Positions 16,078 through 24,129 of a DNA stretch of 37,578 nucleotides are shown one piece after another. Every line of letters starts with the position of its first letter. The stretch's first letter is position 1. The notes below the pieces were generated by a model, which saw only the letters and a program-made list of their open reading frames with translations, had not been told where the DNA came from and did no database searches. The DNA is from Candidatus Aminicenantota bacterium (GTDB lineage: Bacteria > Acidobacteriota > Aminicenantia > Aminicenantales > Aminicenantaceae), in NCBI GenBank assembly GCA_016926925.1, contig JAFGNQ010000159.1, forward strand, positions 1-37,578, read 5' to 3'. A program made the translations under genes and the position numbers.

Positions 16078-16147
16078 GATCACTCCTTTTATCTCTCCTG
16101 TGGGATGAATTTTTAAGCCGGTCTAATCAAATCGCGCCGATACCTGA

Positions 16148-18319
16148 TCAAAAATCAAGACCTCCGAATAAATCCTCGGTGCTCCCGATATTACCCAACC
16201 CAAAGGAAAATCCAAACTGGATCTCGGGTTTTTCTCGGAAATAGAATATCCTAACATCCGCCTTGAAATCAAGGCATTGATAATGATAGACGAGGGATAG
16301 AGCCGAATAGAGGAGTTTTCTTTCTTGGATATTGTAATCGATCGCACCGATAGCCTCGAGATTCAAGCGGGGTATTTTGGTCCCGGCATAAAAACTGATC
16401 TGATGGCGTTTTCCGAAAGTGTTGTCGAAGTAAGGATTTAAGCTCTTGAACCAGCTGACACGGAGGAACAGGGCATCCGTAGGGTAGCCAAAATTTGCCC
16501 CCAGCCTAAGGCGCGTAAATGTCTTGTGATAGGGATTGAGCCCCATAGAAAAATCCACGCTGTATCTGTTGCTGGGGTAAAATCTCAGATAGCCGTCGAT
16601 GTCGGCGAAGCTAGGGATCTCACCATCGACCTCATATGCTTGCAGAGGGCTGTCTTCGGGATCGAGGTAATAAATCTGGCTCAACCCCAGAGTTAGGAGC
16701 TCCCTGGGCATGTCTTCCTGCTTGATGATGATGCGATTGGTCAGCCCGTACTTGACGTAATGATCCCGCGTAAAAAACCGGGAAGAGGTGATAACCCTTT
16801 CCGACTGCTCCACCGGGCTTTCATACCGGTAGGAAAAAATCGGTTCGATGACATGCTTCAGTTTGGGCTCATTCTCTGCGTTATAGAATACCTTGTTGAA
16901 AACAGGGCCGATAAAATCCATGTTGAAGGAGATATTCTGTCTCAGCAGCGGTTCGCTGACTATCGTCTTCGTATTCGGGGCATAACTCTGGAAATCATAG
17001 GCAAGATTGGTAGATAAAGAGGAATTGACGGACAGCCAGGGTATCGATGTGAAGGGAAGGCTCAGTGTGGGAACGAAGGATAAGCTCTGGGAGTAGCGCT
17101 GTGATCCTTCTTCGAAATTCTCGGCATAAGTCACGCCCTCGCGCTTGGCATACGTCCATCCATACTCCCAAGCGCTGAAGTTCGAAGCAAAGGAAAAGTA
17201 CAAAGGAGAGAAGAGCTTGATCTTGGAAGAGCTGAATCCGATCTCCGGAAGATTGTTCCGGACGATTGCATTGTCTCTATCCGTATAGTGTGTTTCGAAC
17301 CTGGACACCCTCATATTCAGATTGAAGTAGGACCAGGATCTGGAAAGGAATACCTGAGAACGGCGATTGGAGACAACAGCCCTCTTGAAGTTGTTATCGA
17401 ACTCTCTCAGGAATTCATAAGAGCTTTGATAGTCTACGTCAGCGACAAGTTTGAAATCGTGGGGAAGCGGCTGGTTGTGATTGAACCGAATCAAATAGGC
17501 GTTATCGGGCAGCTCCAATTCGGGATCGTCCTTGAATTTGAAGTAGTAGAGACTCAGAACGCCTCCTGTTTCATCGGAAAAGAGGTACCTGTACTCCAAC
17601 CCCCCTCCGAGCCCTTTGGCACCGTAATAATCCAGGCTGAGCGTTGAATCCATGTTTCTCCGCATATTCCAATAGAAGCTCTCGGATAAATGAAATCCTT
17701 TCTGCCCGTTATAGCCGAGATTGGGAGTTAAGAATCCCGTGGATTTAGCTTGACCCAGGGGATACCGTATGTAGGGAAAATAGAACACCGGTATATTCTT
17801 GATGCGGACAACAGAGTTCCACATCTCCATGTAATCGCCTTTTTTCAAATTGGCCTTGGAAGCGGTGAACAGCCAGCGCGGTGTGGGTTGCGTGCATGTC
17901 GTGAATTTCGCTCTCTTCAGCGAGTAGACTTCATCGCTGCTTCTTTCCACGGATTCCGCCTCATACAAGACTGTCGGCTGAACGATGCCGTAGACATTCT
18001 GAAAAGTTCCCTGTTTGCTATCCAGATTGAAACGGATACTGTCCACACTGATCACCTCATCCGGGAACTGAACCACGACATTTCCCTCGGCAAACACATC
18101 CTTTGTCTCCACATCCACTTCGACTCTGTCCGCAAAAAGCTTGAAGTCTTTATAATGAATCTCGACATCGCCGGAGGCCAGAAGTCTGCCTTCGAGCCTC
18201 TCTTTATGATTAGCAATCACTGTCAATTCGCTGAGGGCGAGTTCCTCTTGGCCGAAGGATACGCTCCTGAGACAAGATAGCAGCAGGAGCAAGAGAATGG
18301 GGACACGTCTGCAATTCAT
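16148..18319 (-). CDS. lptD: LPS-assembly protein LptD
   Basis: LptD forms the outer-membrane pore that places LPS in the outer leaflet, with lipoprotein LptE. From MNCRRVP the protein has 723 residues and a signal peptide (L-rich core at about 8-16, cut near SFG-Q). The OstA/LptA-like N-domain (about 28-150) has LEGRLLASGDVEIHYKD and repeated FADRVEVDVETKDVFAEGN-type strands. A long beta-barrel domain follows, with many aromatic strands and RYPLGQAKSTGFLTPNLG. The start is uncertain: in-frame ATG and GTG codons lie shortly upstream, within 40 nt and nearer a GGAAGGG. The frame is open to 18532, but those residues do not look like a leader. The cysteine pattern of E. coli LptD is absent. Confidence 0.9.
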   Translation of the reverse strand: MNCRRVPILLLLLLSCLRSVSFGQEELALSELTVIANHKERLEGRLLASGDVEIHYKDFKLFADRVEVDVETKDVFAEGNVVVQFPDEVISVDSIRFNLDSKQGTFQNVYGIVQPTVLYEAESVERSSDEVYSLKRAKFTTCTQPTPRWLFTASKANLKKGDYMEMWNSVVRIKNIPVFYFPYIRYPLGQAKSTGFLTPNLGYNGQKGFHLSESFYWNMRRNMDSTLSLDYYGAKGLGGGLEYRYLFSDETGGVLSLYYFKFKDDPELELPDNAYLIRFNHNQPLPHDFKLVADVDYQSSYEFLREFDNNFKRAVVSNRRSQVFLSRSWSYFNLNMRVSRFETHYTDRDNAIVRNNLPEIGFSSSKIKLFSPLYFSFASNFSAWEYGWTYAKREGVTYAENFEEGSQRYSQSLSFVPTLSLPFTSIPWLSVNSSLSTNLAYDFQSYAPNTKTIVSEPLLRQNISFNMDFIGPVFNKVFYNAENEPKLKHVIEPIFSYRYESPVEQSERVITSSRFFTRDHYVKYGLTNRIIIKQEDMPRELLTLGLSQIYYLDPEDSPLQAYEVDGEIPSFADIDGYLRFYPSNRYSVDFSMGLNPYHKTFTRLRLGANFGYPTDALFLRVSWFKSLNPYFDNTFGKRHQISFYAGTKIPRLNLEAIGAIDYNIQERKLLYSALSLVYHYQCLDFKADVRIFYFREKPEIQFGFSFGLGNIGSTEDLFGGLDF

Positions 18320-18650
18320 TAAAAAAAACTGTAACACATCCCTTCCCATATAATCAATACGAAGCATCCGGCTATATCGTTTCTGGAAAAAAATGCCGAG
18401 TGACAAAATCCTGCTGCATCTTCGACCTTCTGGTGCGCAGAGTAAGAACTGTCTTAAGTTTGACACCTCTCGCATGACCGGCATTCCAATCCGAGGTCGA
18501 CTGCAAGTAGCAGCGGCAGTTAGCGTGCCCATCCCCGCAAAACGGAAGCCGCCGCACTTGACAGTTCATGGACGGGCGATGATAATCTTTATCGTACGAT
18601 CATGCCCGCTATTCATGTGAGAGCCAAAGGATTACAAGCCCGCTGGATTC
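18320..18650. other. Divergent intergenic region between lptD and the atp genes
   Basis: The gap holds a promoter for the atp side (listed separately). It also has a hairpin, GGGC(G)ATGAT pairing with ATCATGCCC at about 18574-18607, that overlaps its -10 box. Open frames on both strands here are short and lack ribosome sites. I see no tRNA, repeat copy or known RNA. No good lptD promoter was found on the minus strand. Confidence 0.4.
18558..18586 (+). promoter_or_regulatory. Strong sigma-70 promoter of the atp (F0) operon
   Basis: TTGACA (18558-18563) is an exact -35 box and GATAAT (18581-18586) a 5/6 -10 box, with 17 bp between. The first atp gene starts about 65 bp downstream. Confidence 0.65.
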
Positions 18651-18908
18651 ATGGGCTATCTTGAGATCGGCATGTTGAAAAAAAGTCTTTTTGATGTTGA
18701 TTTTAGAAAAATGGCCGAGGTGAGTTCGTTGGGCCTCTTGCTACCTTCGTCCATCATAATAGGACTCATCTTTGGATATTTGCTCGACAAGCTCTTTGGG
18801 ACACATCCGTGGCTGATGATCATCTTCCTGCTCTTAGGGATCGTTTCAGGACTCCTGAGCCTCATAAGAGGGATAAACAAATACCTTGATAAAAACAAGG
18901 ACATCTGA
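18651..18908 (+). CDS. atpI: AtpI-family F1F0 ATPase assembly protein
   Basis: This 85-residue membrane protein has two hydrophobic helices (about 28-47 and 54-74). The pattern SSIIIGLIFGYLLDKLFGT plus PWLMIIFLLLG is typical of the small AtpI/gene-1 family, which helps assemble the c ring and carry Mg2+ or Ca2+. ATG 18672 (MLKKSLFD) is an equally good start, with a weak GAG site. It opens an F0 cluster with subunit I, a and c. Confidence 0.75.
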   Translation: MGYLEIGMLKKSLFDVDFRKMAEVSSLGLLLPSSIIIGLIFGYLLDKLFGTHPWLMIIFLLLGIVSGLLSLIRGINKYLDKNKDI

Positions 18909-18963
18909 TATCTTTGCCAATCTTGCATGAAAAAGAATCATCTCTGTTGAAATAAGTTGTGTG

Positions 18964-19374
18964 ATGAACAAACCGGCCAACCCTTTCCTGGGAGACGAGG
19001 AAGAAAAAATCCTGAGGCGAATTCCTGTTGAAATCCTCATCGTTTCTTTGATACTGGCGATCGCCGGGCTGTTGATGTATGACTGGATTACCGGGCTGTT
19101 GGTCTTCGCCGGAGGCATCCTGGCCGCTGTCAATTTTCTGTGGATGAAAAAGGGTTTATCACACATTCTCGCCTCGGGTAAACAGAATGCCGTGAGATCC
19201 GGATTGGGTGTTTACGCCCTCCGGCTTCTATTGATTTGTGCCGTCTTTTTTATTATAATTTTCTTTTTTTCAAAGAGAATTATAGCTTTCGCAGCAGGTT
19301 TTTCCGCCATCATATTCGTATTTCTGATTGAGGCGATCGTAGGACTCTCCGGGCTGAAAAAATGGAAGCATTAG
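18964..19374 (+). CDS. ATP synthase subunit I-like membrane protein
   Basis: This 136-residue protein has four predicted membrane helices (about 23-41, 45-60, 85-103 and 107-127). It sits between AtpI and subunit a, as UncI/ATP-synt_I proteins do. Charged N-terminus GDEEEKILRRIPVE precedes the first helix. ATG 18964 is used; a GTG one codon earlier is possible, and no strong Shine-Dalgarno is seen. Its end overlaps atpB by 13 nt. The family is assigned by size, topology and position more than by motif. Confidence 0.65.
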   Translation: MNKPANPFLGDEEEKILRRIPVEILIVSLILAIAGLLMYDWITGLLVFAGGILAAVNFLWMKKGLSHILASGKQNAVRSGLGVYALRLLLICAVFFIIIFFFSKRIIAFAAGFSAIIFVFLIEAIVGLSGLKKWKH

Positions 19375-20108
19375 AACACAGTCTATTCATCGTCGAGCTC
19401 TTCAACAAAATATTCGGTAAGCCCCTAGCCGTGCTGCTCGGCTTGCTCGGAATCCATGTTGAGCATCCCGAACATCTCGTCCCTGACTATATCGTAATGT
19501 GTCTGTTCGTTGCCCTGTTTTTGATGCTTTTCTTGGGAATTTCCGCACGCAAACTCTCATTTGTCCCTTCCAGGCGCCAGAGTTTCCTCGAACTGGTTTT
19601 GGGCGCTTTCGAGGGACTGCTCGTCGATACTATCGGCGAGGTTGGCAAGAAATATCTCCCTTTGATCGCAACGGTGGGTCTCTTTATCCTGTGCGCCAAC
19701 CTGATAGGATTGATTCCAGGGTTCATGTCCCCCACCAGCAAACTCAATGTGACGGCCGGGTGTGCGCTGGTAGTCTTCGTGTATTATCACTGGCAGGGGA
19801 TCAGAGCTCAGGGGCTGCTCAAGTACCTGAAACACTTTGCCGGACCTGTGCCTTTACTGGCTCCGCTTATGATTCCCATAGAAGTCATCAGCCACTTTTC
19901 TCGACCCGTATCCTTATCCATCCGGCTCTTCGGGAACATATTTGCGGAAGAAGTCTTGATCGTGATCATGGCCTCAATCATCCCCTTCTTCCTGCCATTG
20001 CCTTTCATGGCCATTGCCATTTTCACGGCTGTAATCCAGTCATTTGTCTTCGTTCTGTTGGCCTGCATATACATAGCGGGAGCTGTGGCTCACGAAGAGG
20101 AACACTAA
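19362..20108 (+). CDS. atpB: F0 ATP synthase subunit a
   Basis: Subunit a provides the ion half-channels against the c ring. The 248-residue protein has five to six membrane helices and the conserved SLSIRLFGNIFAEE, where R188 is the essential arginine facing the c-ring carboxylate. The region VGLFILCANLIGLIPGF matches the usual LF..N..GLIPG segment. The gene overlaps the subunit I gene and lies 17 nt before atpE. Subunits b, delta and F1 are not in this window. Confidence 0.95.
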   Translation: MEALEHSLFIVELFNKIFGKPLAVLLGLLGIHVEHPEHLVPDYIVMCLFVALFLMLFLGISARKLSFVPSRRQSFLELVLGAFEGLLVDTIGEVGKKYLPLIATVGLFILCANLIGLIPGFMSPTSKLNVTAGCALVVFVYYHWQGIRAQGLLKYLKHFAGPVPLLAPLMIPIEVISHFSRPVSLSIRLFGNIFAEEVLIVIMASIIPFFLPLPFMAIAIFTAVIQSFVFVLLACIYIAGAVAHEEEH

Positions 20109-20125
20109 ATACCGTAAGGAGAAAG

Positions 20126-20473
20126 ATGATGAAAACAAAATTTAAAGCTTTGGGTCTGCTGCTTTTCTTTGTCGTTCTCTTGAGCGCCCCCTTACTGGCT
20201 CAAGGAACATCGAGTGAACACAAGGCCAACCTTTACAAATGGTCGATCATCGTAGGAGGGGGAATCATCACCCTTGCCGCTGCAGCGGGAGCCTTCTGTC
20301 AAGCCAAGGCCATCAGCGCCGGTTGTGAAGGAATTTCGAGAAACCCCGGAGGTGCTCCAACGATCAGGTTTATCCTCATCTTCGGGCTCGTTCTCATCGA
20401 AACCCTTGTTATATACGCCCTCCTGATAACAATCATGATCGTGATGGTGCAATGGGGTAATTATTCACTCTGA
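20126..20473 (+). CDS. atpE: F0 ATP synthase subunit c with signal-like leader and Na+-site residues
   Basis: This rotor-ring proteolipid has 115 residues, longer than the usual 70-90 because of an N-terminal hydrophobic leader (about 1-26, ending LLAQG) that is probably cleaved. The hairpin follows: helix 1 about 38-65, loop RNPGG at 72-76, helix 2 about 82-110, with ion-binding E92. Aligned on the loop arginine, Q59, E92, T93 and Y97 fall on the positions of Q32, E65, S66 and Y70 of the Na+-binding Ilyobacter c subunit, with identical spacing. That pattern predicts Na+ rather than H+ coupling. AAGGAG is 4 nt before ATG 20126; ATG 20129 is also possible. Confidence 0.93.
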   Translation: MMKTKFKALGLLLFFVVLLSAPLLAQGTSSEHKANLYKWSIIVGGGIITLAAAAGAFCQAKAISAGCEGISRNPGGAPTIRFILIFGLVLIETLVIYALLITIMIVMVQWGNYSL

Positions 20474-20500
20474 GGATAAAATAAAGACCTCCGGGCAAAA

Positions 20501-21373
20501 TTGAAAAAAAAACCTGTCGTCGTCATCGTCCGCAAAACCTTCAAGAGATTTGCCAAAGACAGATGCCCCAATCATGCCATCATTATCTCTTATTTCGCTG
20601 TTCTTTCCTCAATCCCACTCGTCGCGTTATTCACTTTCGTCTCGACCAAACTTCTCGGAAATCCTGAGATCGCCATAAGAAGCCTCAACATCTTTTCGGA
20701 CGAATTCTTCGCAGAACGCAATCCTCTCTTTTTCGAAAGGATCCAGTTTCTCTCCCATGACATCTCCAATCTCGGGTGGTTCGGTCTGGTCGGCTCCTTT
20801 ATCGCCGGAAGCTTTCTCTTTTCGAACTTGATCTATTCCATTAACTACATATTCAAAGCCGATCCCAACAAATCCTTTTTCTACAAGCGTCTCATGGAAT
20901 ACATCATCATGTCCGTCGTCGGGATCTTTATGCTGATCTCCCTGGCAATCACGGCCATTTGGACGGCACTCACCCGCATTGTACAGGAGAGCCCATTCGT
21001 CGCCAACAGCATCAATCCGGAAACGGTCTCATTATTCAATAATTTCTTCCTCCAGTACGCCATCCCCTTCACTTTGACTTGTCTCGTGTTTTTCTCGCTC
21101 TATAAATTCATTCCCGAAGTGAAAGTGCACACCAGGGCGGCTCTCACCGCCGCCTTGATCGGGGGGCTGCTGTGGGAGGTCTTCAAGAGGGTCTTCGCCT
21201 TTTATGTCGCCCATTTTTCCGCTATCGGTATCGTCCTCTCGCGGCTCCTCGAGGGCACATTCACCTCTCTCATTTTTTTCCTCATTTGGGTTTCTCTCTC
21301 CCTCATGATTCTCCTTTGGGGTGCCGAGCTGGCCTCGGTCCTGAATGAGCGTATGAATCAGAAACATGCTTAA
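20501..21373 (+). CDS. YihY/BrkB-family integral membrane protein
   Basis: This 290-residue protein has about six membrane helices. It carries the family features ISYFAVLSSIPLVAL in the first helix, an internal YKFIPEVKVHTRAALTAAL and GLLWEVFKRVFAFYV. The family was once misnamed ribonuclease BN; its members are inner-membrane proteins of unsettled function, perhaps transport. The start is TTG 20501, with no clear ribosome site. It lies 27 nt after atpE and overlaps lpxD by 8 nt. Confidence 0.85.
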   Translation: MKKKPVVVIVRKTFKRFAKDRCPNHAIIISYFAVLSSIPLVALFTFVSTKLLGNPEIAIRSLNIFSDEFFAERNPLFFERIQFLSHDISNLGWFGLVGSFIAGSFLFSNLIYSINYIFKADPNKSFFYKRLMEYIIMSVVGIFMLISLAITAIWTALTRIVQESPFVANSINPETVSLFNNFFLQYAIPFTLTCLVFFSLYKFIPEVKVHTRAALTAALIGGLLWEVFKRVFAFYVAHFSAIGIVLSRLLEGTFTSLIFFLIWVSLSLMILLWGAELASVLNERMNQKHA

Positions 21374-22415
21374 AGATTTTTCTCAAACGATCACGGTGGC
21401 CGCATTGGCCCAAAAACTGGGCTGTCCATTTGAGGGTGAAGGGGCCACGATACTCAAAGGAGTTTCGAGCCTGGAGGAAGCCGAAGAGGGGGATCTCGTC
21501 TTTTTTTCCGAAAAAAAGCACAGAGACCTCTTGGAAAAAACCAAAGCCTCGGCTGTTATCCTTCCCCCGGACGTGCCCTTCCCCAGAATGCCGGTTTTGC
21601 GTTCAGAAAAGCCCTATCTGACATTTGTCAAGGCTCTGGACTTTTTTTACAAGCCCTTCCTCCCGGAACCCGGCATCCATTCTCAAGCCCTGGTTTCGCC
21701 GTCGGCTCAAATCGGCAGGCATGTTTCCATCGGAGCCTTTGCATACATCGGGGACGAAGCCGTCATCGGGGACGGCTCGGCCATTTTCCCCCTCGTAACC
21801 ATCTACCCGAAAGCAAGTGTCGGGAAAAATTGTCTTATCCATTCCCAGGTTTCCCTCAGAGAGGGGGTCCGGATAGGAAACCGGGTCATCCTGCACAGCG
21901 GTGTCGTCGTCGGTTCGGACGGGTTCGGCTACATTCAATCCGACGAGAGATCCTACATCAAAGTTCCCCAGAAGGGGAGCGTGATTATCGAGGATGACGT
22001 CGAAGTCGGGGCAAACACCACTATCGACAGAGCGACCCTGAGCAACACCATCATCCGCAAAGGAACAAAAATCGACAACCTGGTCATGATCGCTCATAAC
22101 GTAGAAATAGGAGAGGACGGCATCCTGGCCGGCCAGACCGGGGTTGCGGGAAGCACGAAAATCGGGAAAAACTTCATTGCCGGAGGACAGGTCGGCATAG
22201 CCGACCATCTCACCATCGGGGACAACGTCATCATGGCCGCAAAAACAGGCGTAACTAAAGATGTCGTCTCCGGTTCCTTTGTCTCGGGAAGTCCCCATCT
22301 GGACATTCGATCCTGGCGCAAAGCCTGGGCCTCGATTCCTCAGCTCTTTGATTTGATTCGGGAAGTCCGTAAGCTCAGGAAACGCGTCGAGGAACTGGAA
22401 AAGCAAATCAGGTAG
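21366..22415 (+). CDS. lpxD: UDP-3-O-acylglucosamine N-acyltransferase
   Basis: LpxD adds the second acyl chain to UDP-glucosamine in lipid A synthesis. The 349-residue protein has the N-terminal uridine-binding domain (about 1-100, with SLEEAEEGDLVFFSEKK), a long left-handed beta-helix of hexapeptide repeats (about 108-310) and a C-terminal helical tail. The catalytic histidine is H244 in NLVMIAHNVEIGE. GSDGFGY and GANTTIDRAT are also family motifs. It overlaps the YihY gene by 8 nt, so it may be co-transcribed with the atp genes. Confidence 0.95.
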   Translation: MLKDFSQTITVAALAQKLGCPFEGEGATILKGVSSLEEAEEGDLVFFSEKKHRDLLEKTKASAVILPPDVPFPRMPVLRSEKPYLTFVKALDFFYKPFLPEPGIHSQALVSPSAQIGRHVSIGAFAYIGDEAVIGDGSAIFPLVTIYPKASVGKNCLIHSQVSLREGVRIGNRVILHSGVVVGSDGFGYIQSDERSYIKVPQKGSVIIEDDVEVGANTTIDRATLSNTIIRKGTKIDNLVMIAHNVEIGEDGILAGQTGVAGSTKIGKNFIAGGQVGIADHLTIGDNVIMAAKTGVTKDVVSGSFVSGSPHLDIRSWRKAWASIPQLFDLIREVRKLRKRVEELEKQIR

Positions 22416-22538
22416 TTTCCGCCATCCGGACGCATTTCCGTTCTCGTGTCGATCTTCAAATCCAATGGAAAGAGGAAAAGCCTAACATTGTCCGCCTGAT
22501 CCGCTTGAAGGTGTATATGCAAGAGGCGGGTCGTCAGC

Positions 22539-23732
22539 CTAAAATTTGAATTTGATTCCGGCTTTGATGACCAGCCCGGTAAAATTGAGGGAGGCGAGTC
22601 GGACATCCGAAACGCCCGCCTCGCTCGGCCGTTTTTCGCTGATAAAGACAAGAGGAAACGACTCTGATTTGTTGACACTCCCTTGATAGATGTATAGGTC
22701 CCCGCTCTCGGTCGACAGGGATCCTGTCGACTCTGTGAAAGTGTCTTTTCCTTCCCAATTTTTGATGCGGCAGAGCCGGCCGGAAACCTCCAGAAACAGG
22801 CTGAGGTAGGATGCGATATCCCTTTCAAAGCCGAGCCCCCCGATAAATCCGACACCGGATGCGCTGGCTTCACCCCGCCATTCCTGCCAGCGATCCTCTT
22901 CTTCAATCCGGTAGAAATACTCACATCGGGCCATGTGATACTCCATTCCGAACCGGAAGCGGAGAAAATCATATGGGTAGAACGTCAAAGAGAGAGAGAT
23001 CGGAGTGGACTTGACCGAGGATTCGGCCGTGAAAATTTCCGAAAACTTCCTATCAGGAAATTCGATGAGGTTTTCCTTTTTTCCGGAAATGTAATCGAGG
23101 CCAAGGTTGACGGTTATCCCGGCCGAGATAAAGTAACTCAGCTCGGCGCCCAAGGCTTTGCTCCAGTGGAGAGGGTCTGCGGACCCCCCGGCTCTCTCTC
23201 CGAGAGTTGCCCCGTAATAGCCGGCTAATCCGTCCACTCCGTCGTTCAGGTCTCCGATTCCGGCATAATTCAGCCCGCCCGATAGAGAAAAACCGAAACG
23301 GCGGAAGGCTTGTTGCGAAACCGTTTTTTTAACGGGAAAGGGAGGAACCTTCATGATCGGCTCTTCCTCAACGGATTCTTTTTCCGGAATTTTTTCTTCG
23401 GGCCTTTCTTCCTTCCTTTTTTGGGGGGGAGGAGGTGCCAGAGCCATGACCAGACTCTCATGGACAAATCCCGATAAGACCTTTTCATCATCGAGCCTCA
23501 ATTCAACCGAATACCATTCCCCCTGTTTCCGGTTTGCCTCAATGAATGCACCCTGGGGAAGCTGATGGATGATGGGACTTCCGATATCCGGGTTCTGCCT
23601 GATGTTCGCCACCTCGGCTATCACCTTGAGTTTGATGGGAGCATCCTGGGCATGTGCTGAGCCTGCAAAGAAGAAACACAGAAGAATAAGAACGGCAGCG
23701 CTGCACATTGTTGCCGGAATTTGTTTCTTCAT
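22539..23732 (-). CDS. Exported SH3-domain plus beta-barrel outer-membrane protein
   Basis: I recognise the parts but not the gene. A signal peptide (1-27, cut near AHA-Q) leads to a bacterial SH3 domain (about 34-95: VIAEVANIRQNPDIGSPI, then GEWYSVEL), which often binds peptidoglycan. A charged P/E/K linker (about 97-130) joins it to a 250-residue C-terminal domain of alternating amphipathic strands ending in KFKF. That looks like an 8- to 10-strand outer-membrane barrel. The protein may tie the outer membrane to the wall. ATG 23732 has AAAGGA 5 nt upstream and a textbook promoter just before. It is convergent with lpxD; the 123-bp gap holds an imperfect hairpin (about 22494-22537). Confidence 0.65.
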   Translation of the reverse strand: MKKQIPATMCSAAVLILLCFFFAGSAHAQDAPIKLKVIAEVANIRQNPDIGSPIIHQLPQGAFIEANRKQGEWYSVELRLDDEKVLSGFVHESLVMALAPPPPQKRKEERPEEKIPEKESVEEEPIMKVPPFPVKKTVSQQAFRRFGFSLSGGLNYAGIGDLNDGVDGLAGYYGATLGERAGGSADPLHWSKALGAELSYFISAGITVNLGLDYISGKKENLIEFPDRKFSEIFTAESSVKSTPISLSLTFYPYDFLRFRFGMEYHMARCEYFYRIEEEDRWQEWRGEASASGVGFIGGLGFERDIASYLSLFLEVSGRLCRIKNWEGKDTFTESTGSLSTESGDLYIYQGSVNKSESFPLVFISEKRPSEAGVSDVRLASLNFTGLVIKAGIKFKF

Positions 23733-23757
23733 CGATGTCCTTTGTCTGTTTGCACAA

Positions 23758-23786
23758 ATTATAGGCAAGGGTCTTAGAGCTGTCAA
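23758..23786 (-). promoter_or_regulatory. Exact-consensus sigma-70 promoter for the SH3/barrel protein
   Basis: Read on the minus strand, TTGACA (23786-23781), a 17-bp spacer and TATAAT (23763-23758) match consensus at 12 of 12 positions. Transcription would start near 23751, giving a leader of about 20 nt that just holds the Shine-Dalgarno site. Confidence 0.85.
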
Positions 23787-23898
23787 CCGTACTTCTCTTT
23801 GTGTATACTTTTCCGCTTCCGTAAAAGAGCTATTGCGATATAGGAAAGAGAGAGTCGTCCTACGGGTGTGCCGCCAAAGTCGTTGTCGAAAAGCTTGA

Positions 23899-24050
23899 GC
23901 GAGGCATAGTCCGTTTGAGTCGCATGGCGGTTCAGCGGCGGGGGCTTGGACGAATACAGACTCGGCCGAGTTCTAACTGCGATCACCGATATTGAGATCG
24001 TCACGGAATCGGGAATGCATCCGCTCCAATCGGGACTCTGTTTTTCCCGG
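23899..24050 (-). repeat. Copy D of the dispersed hairpin repeat
   Basis: Copy D lies in the gap between two divergent genes. Its hairpin arms are about 23899-23922 and 23948-23970 with a C-rich loop of about 25 nt. The arm pair that reads GTTCG/CGAAC in copy C reads GTCTG/CGGAC here, so pairing is kept with a G-T wobble. The block 23971-24050 (CACGGAATCGGGAATGCATC through TGTTTTTCCCGG) aligns with the distal part of copy B. No open frame here looks real. Confidence 0.65.
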
Positions 24051-24065
24051 CGACTCTGACCGCAT

Positions 24066-24095
24066 TTGCCATTACGCCGCCAATAATGATAATAT
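24066..24095 (+). promoter_or_regulatory. Possible promoter of the DUF1573 gene
   Basis: TTGCCA (24066-24071) and TAATAT (24090-24095) are 18 bp apart and each partly match consensus. The -10 lies in an A+T-rich inverted repeat about 35 bp before the start codon. Confidence 0.3.
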
Positions 24096-24129
24096 TATTA
24101 TCTATAGACGATTTTTTTGGAGTTGAAAG

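Noticed and set aside
18393..18620. Small plus-strand gene upstream of the atp operon
   Set aside because: It has no ribosome site and overlaps the strong promoter at 18558-18586.
22494..22537. Bidirectional terminator between lpxD and the barrel protein
   Set aside because: The stem is short and interrupted, with no T-tract on either side.
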